A stretch of DNA of 64,000 bases from the NCBI RefSeq assembly GCF_902362185.1, contig NC_044498.1, forward strand, positions 17,943,565 through 18,007,564, written 5' to 3'. Made by a program: the position numbers and the translations under genes. This document shows, piece after piece, positions 62,886-64,000 of the stretch (its first letter is position 1; each line of letters begins with the position of its first letter). Source of the stretch: Chanos chanos (lineage: Eukaryota; Chordata; Actinopteri; Gonorynchiformes; Chanidae). Under the pieces are notes generated by a model, which was not told where the DNA came from, did no database searches, and saw only the letters and a program-made list of their open reading frames with translations.

Positions 62886-63513
62886 GCAAAATTGTTCATG
62901 CTGATTGTTATGTTATAGAGCTTTTCAACTTCAAACTATTCTGACAAACAAAACTTCAAAAGGTGTTAAAGAATTACAACTCAGTAACAGCATTTCTCCT
63001 TATACTCCCCATAGCCTCAGGAACGCTACAAGGTCATTGTCAGGTCACTCGAAAACATGTAATACAAAATTGATGTATGATTAAGATTAAGCACAAAGTA
63101 AGTAACGTAAAGCAGACATTATCAGCAGTCCACATTATATGAAATACACATTTAAGTTTAATAAAATGTTTCTATTCAAACAATCCGGCTTCTCATACAA
63201 TAAAAGAACCAGTCATGTGTCGCACATATGAACAACTGGTTCTTTAAAAAAGTGCTACTATTATCCGTTTTCAGCTTTGCAGAATAAAGTTTATAAATAA
63301 CGTGAGACTGAAGTTAAGAATTAACCTGCGGTATTTTAAGAGCGCTTTTGTTTTACTGTTTCTTTAAAAAAAGAAAAAAGAAAAAAACTTAAACCACTCT
63401 GTTACTGTTCGATCATCCGTGACTCTCTGGATGTTTAGGGAATGTACAGACAAGTAAACAATGCATCTGAGAATCTTCTGAACAGTGAGAATTCACAACA
63501 CTGCGCGTTTTCA

Positions 63514-63653
63514 TCACTGCTGCAGTTTTATCTCGTCATGAAATGGATCACTACCGCCGCCAGCTGCCAAAGGAGAGCACTGCAGGCCTTCTGGGAGATG
63601 GCGTGTTTCTTCTAACCCAATGGTGGAGTCAATGACTTCTTTCTTGTAGATCA
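63514..63653 (-). CDS. Possible last exon of an unidentified minus-strand gene
   Basis: On the minus strand a possible acceptor (CTGACAAG, poor pyrimidine tract) opens a 45-residue frame starting IYKKEVIDSTIGLEETRHLP and ending GGGSDPFHDEIKLQQ at a TGA (63514-63516). Composition is protein-like and the DNA is more GC-rich than its surroundings. I do not recognise the family. Upstream exons would lie beyond the window. It could equally be a chance open frame. Confidence 0.25.
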
Positions 63654-64000
63654 CTTGTCAGATGGGGACGAACACATAACCATAGGTTTAGTAAAAGTTT
63701 TGTAACATTGTTTTGATTAAACCTTTTCAATAACGATTTTTCGAGGACTGGCCACAAATTTTAGAGTGATAAGCACCCTTGTTAACCTAATTCGCATAGA
63801 CAACATGGGACGAGAACATTTAAATCGTATGATTGTATATGTTTAACTTTTTTTCTCTCAATCTTCACATACCCCAAGTATCATTCATAGTTTCATAGTG
63901 ATTCAAGTTAAAATAACGATATGACATTTCGGGTTGTTACTGTCTTAAGTTACCTTTAACATCACAACGTTATTACAGAATATTTTCACAGACTTTGGTT

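Noticed and set aside
1-64000. Retroviral, LTR, Polinton, CRISPR or toxin sequences
   Set aside because: None seen on either strand by eye; no gag, pol, integrase or envelope motif was recognised.

Overview
The window is nuclear DNA of a ray-finned (teleost-type) fish. Genes are split by GT-AG introns, the background is AT-rich with many CA/CT/TTTC microsatellites, there are small non-autonomous DNA transposons, and every recognisable gene is a vertebrate family member. I cannot name the species. All gene calls come from reading translated exons against remembered vertebrate proteins; no database search was run.

Layout, left to right. 1-6.0 kb: intergenic, with a hAT-like element that has a near-perfect 8-bp target duplication. 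6.0-12.7 kb (+): peli2, a Pellino E3 ligase in six coding exons. 12.7-21.4 kb: non-coding. 21.4-22.6 kb (+): the remains of an otx2-type homeobox gene, in which two exons and their conserved splice sites survive but the reading frame is broken several times. 25.2-28.2 kb (+): naa30, the catalytic subunit of the NatC N-terminal acetyltransferase, four coding exons, with an inverted repeat on either side of exon 1. 32.0-37.7 kb (-): armh4, a single-pass membrane protein, seven coding exons. 40.0-45.4 kb (+): actr10 (Arp11 of dynactin), thirteen coding exons, 417 codons. 45.4-50.2 kb: no gene seen. 50.2-55.9 kb (+): pgf, a VEGF-family growth factor, seven coding exons, with a 0.9-kb inverted-repeat transposon in intron 1. 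57-63 kb (+): cipc, the CLOCK-interacting repressor, one probable 5' non-coding exon and three coding exons, with a long 3' UTR. 63.5 kb: a short open stretch on the minus strand that might be the last exon of another gene.

The genes do not form one pathway. Their value is positional. peli2-otx2-naa30-armh4-actr10 matches the order of human 14q22-23 (with several human neighbours absent), whereas pgf and cipc lie much further along human 14q. naa30 and armh4 converge tail to tail; armh4 and actr10 diverge head to head, as in human.

The most notable object is the dead otx2 copy, most simply a duplicate (ohnolog) left from the teleost genome duplication that decayed in place while its neighbours stayed intact. 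Also worth a look: a Gly-to-Ser change in the acetyl-CoA loop of Naa30, and the inverted duplication bracketing naa30 exon 1. No retroviral, Polinton, CRISPR, rRNA or intact tRNA sequence was seen.
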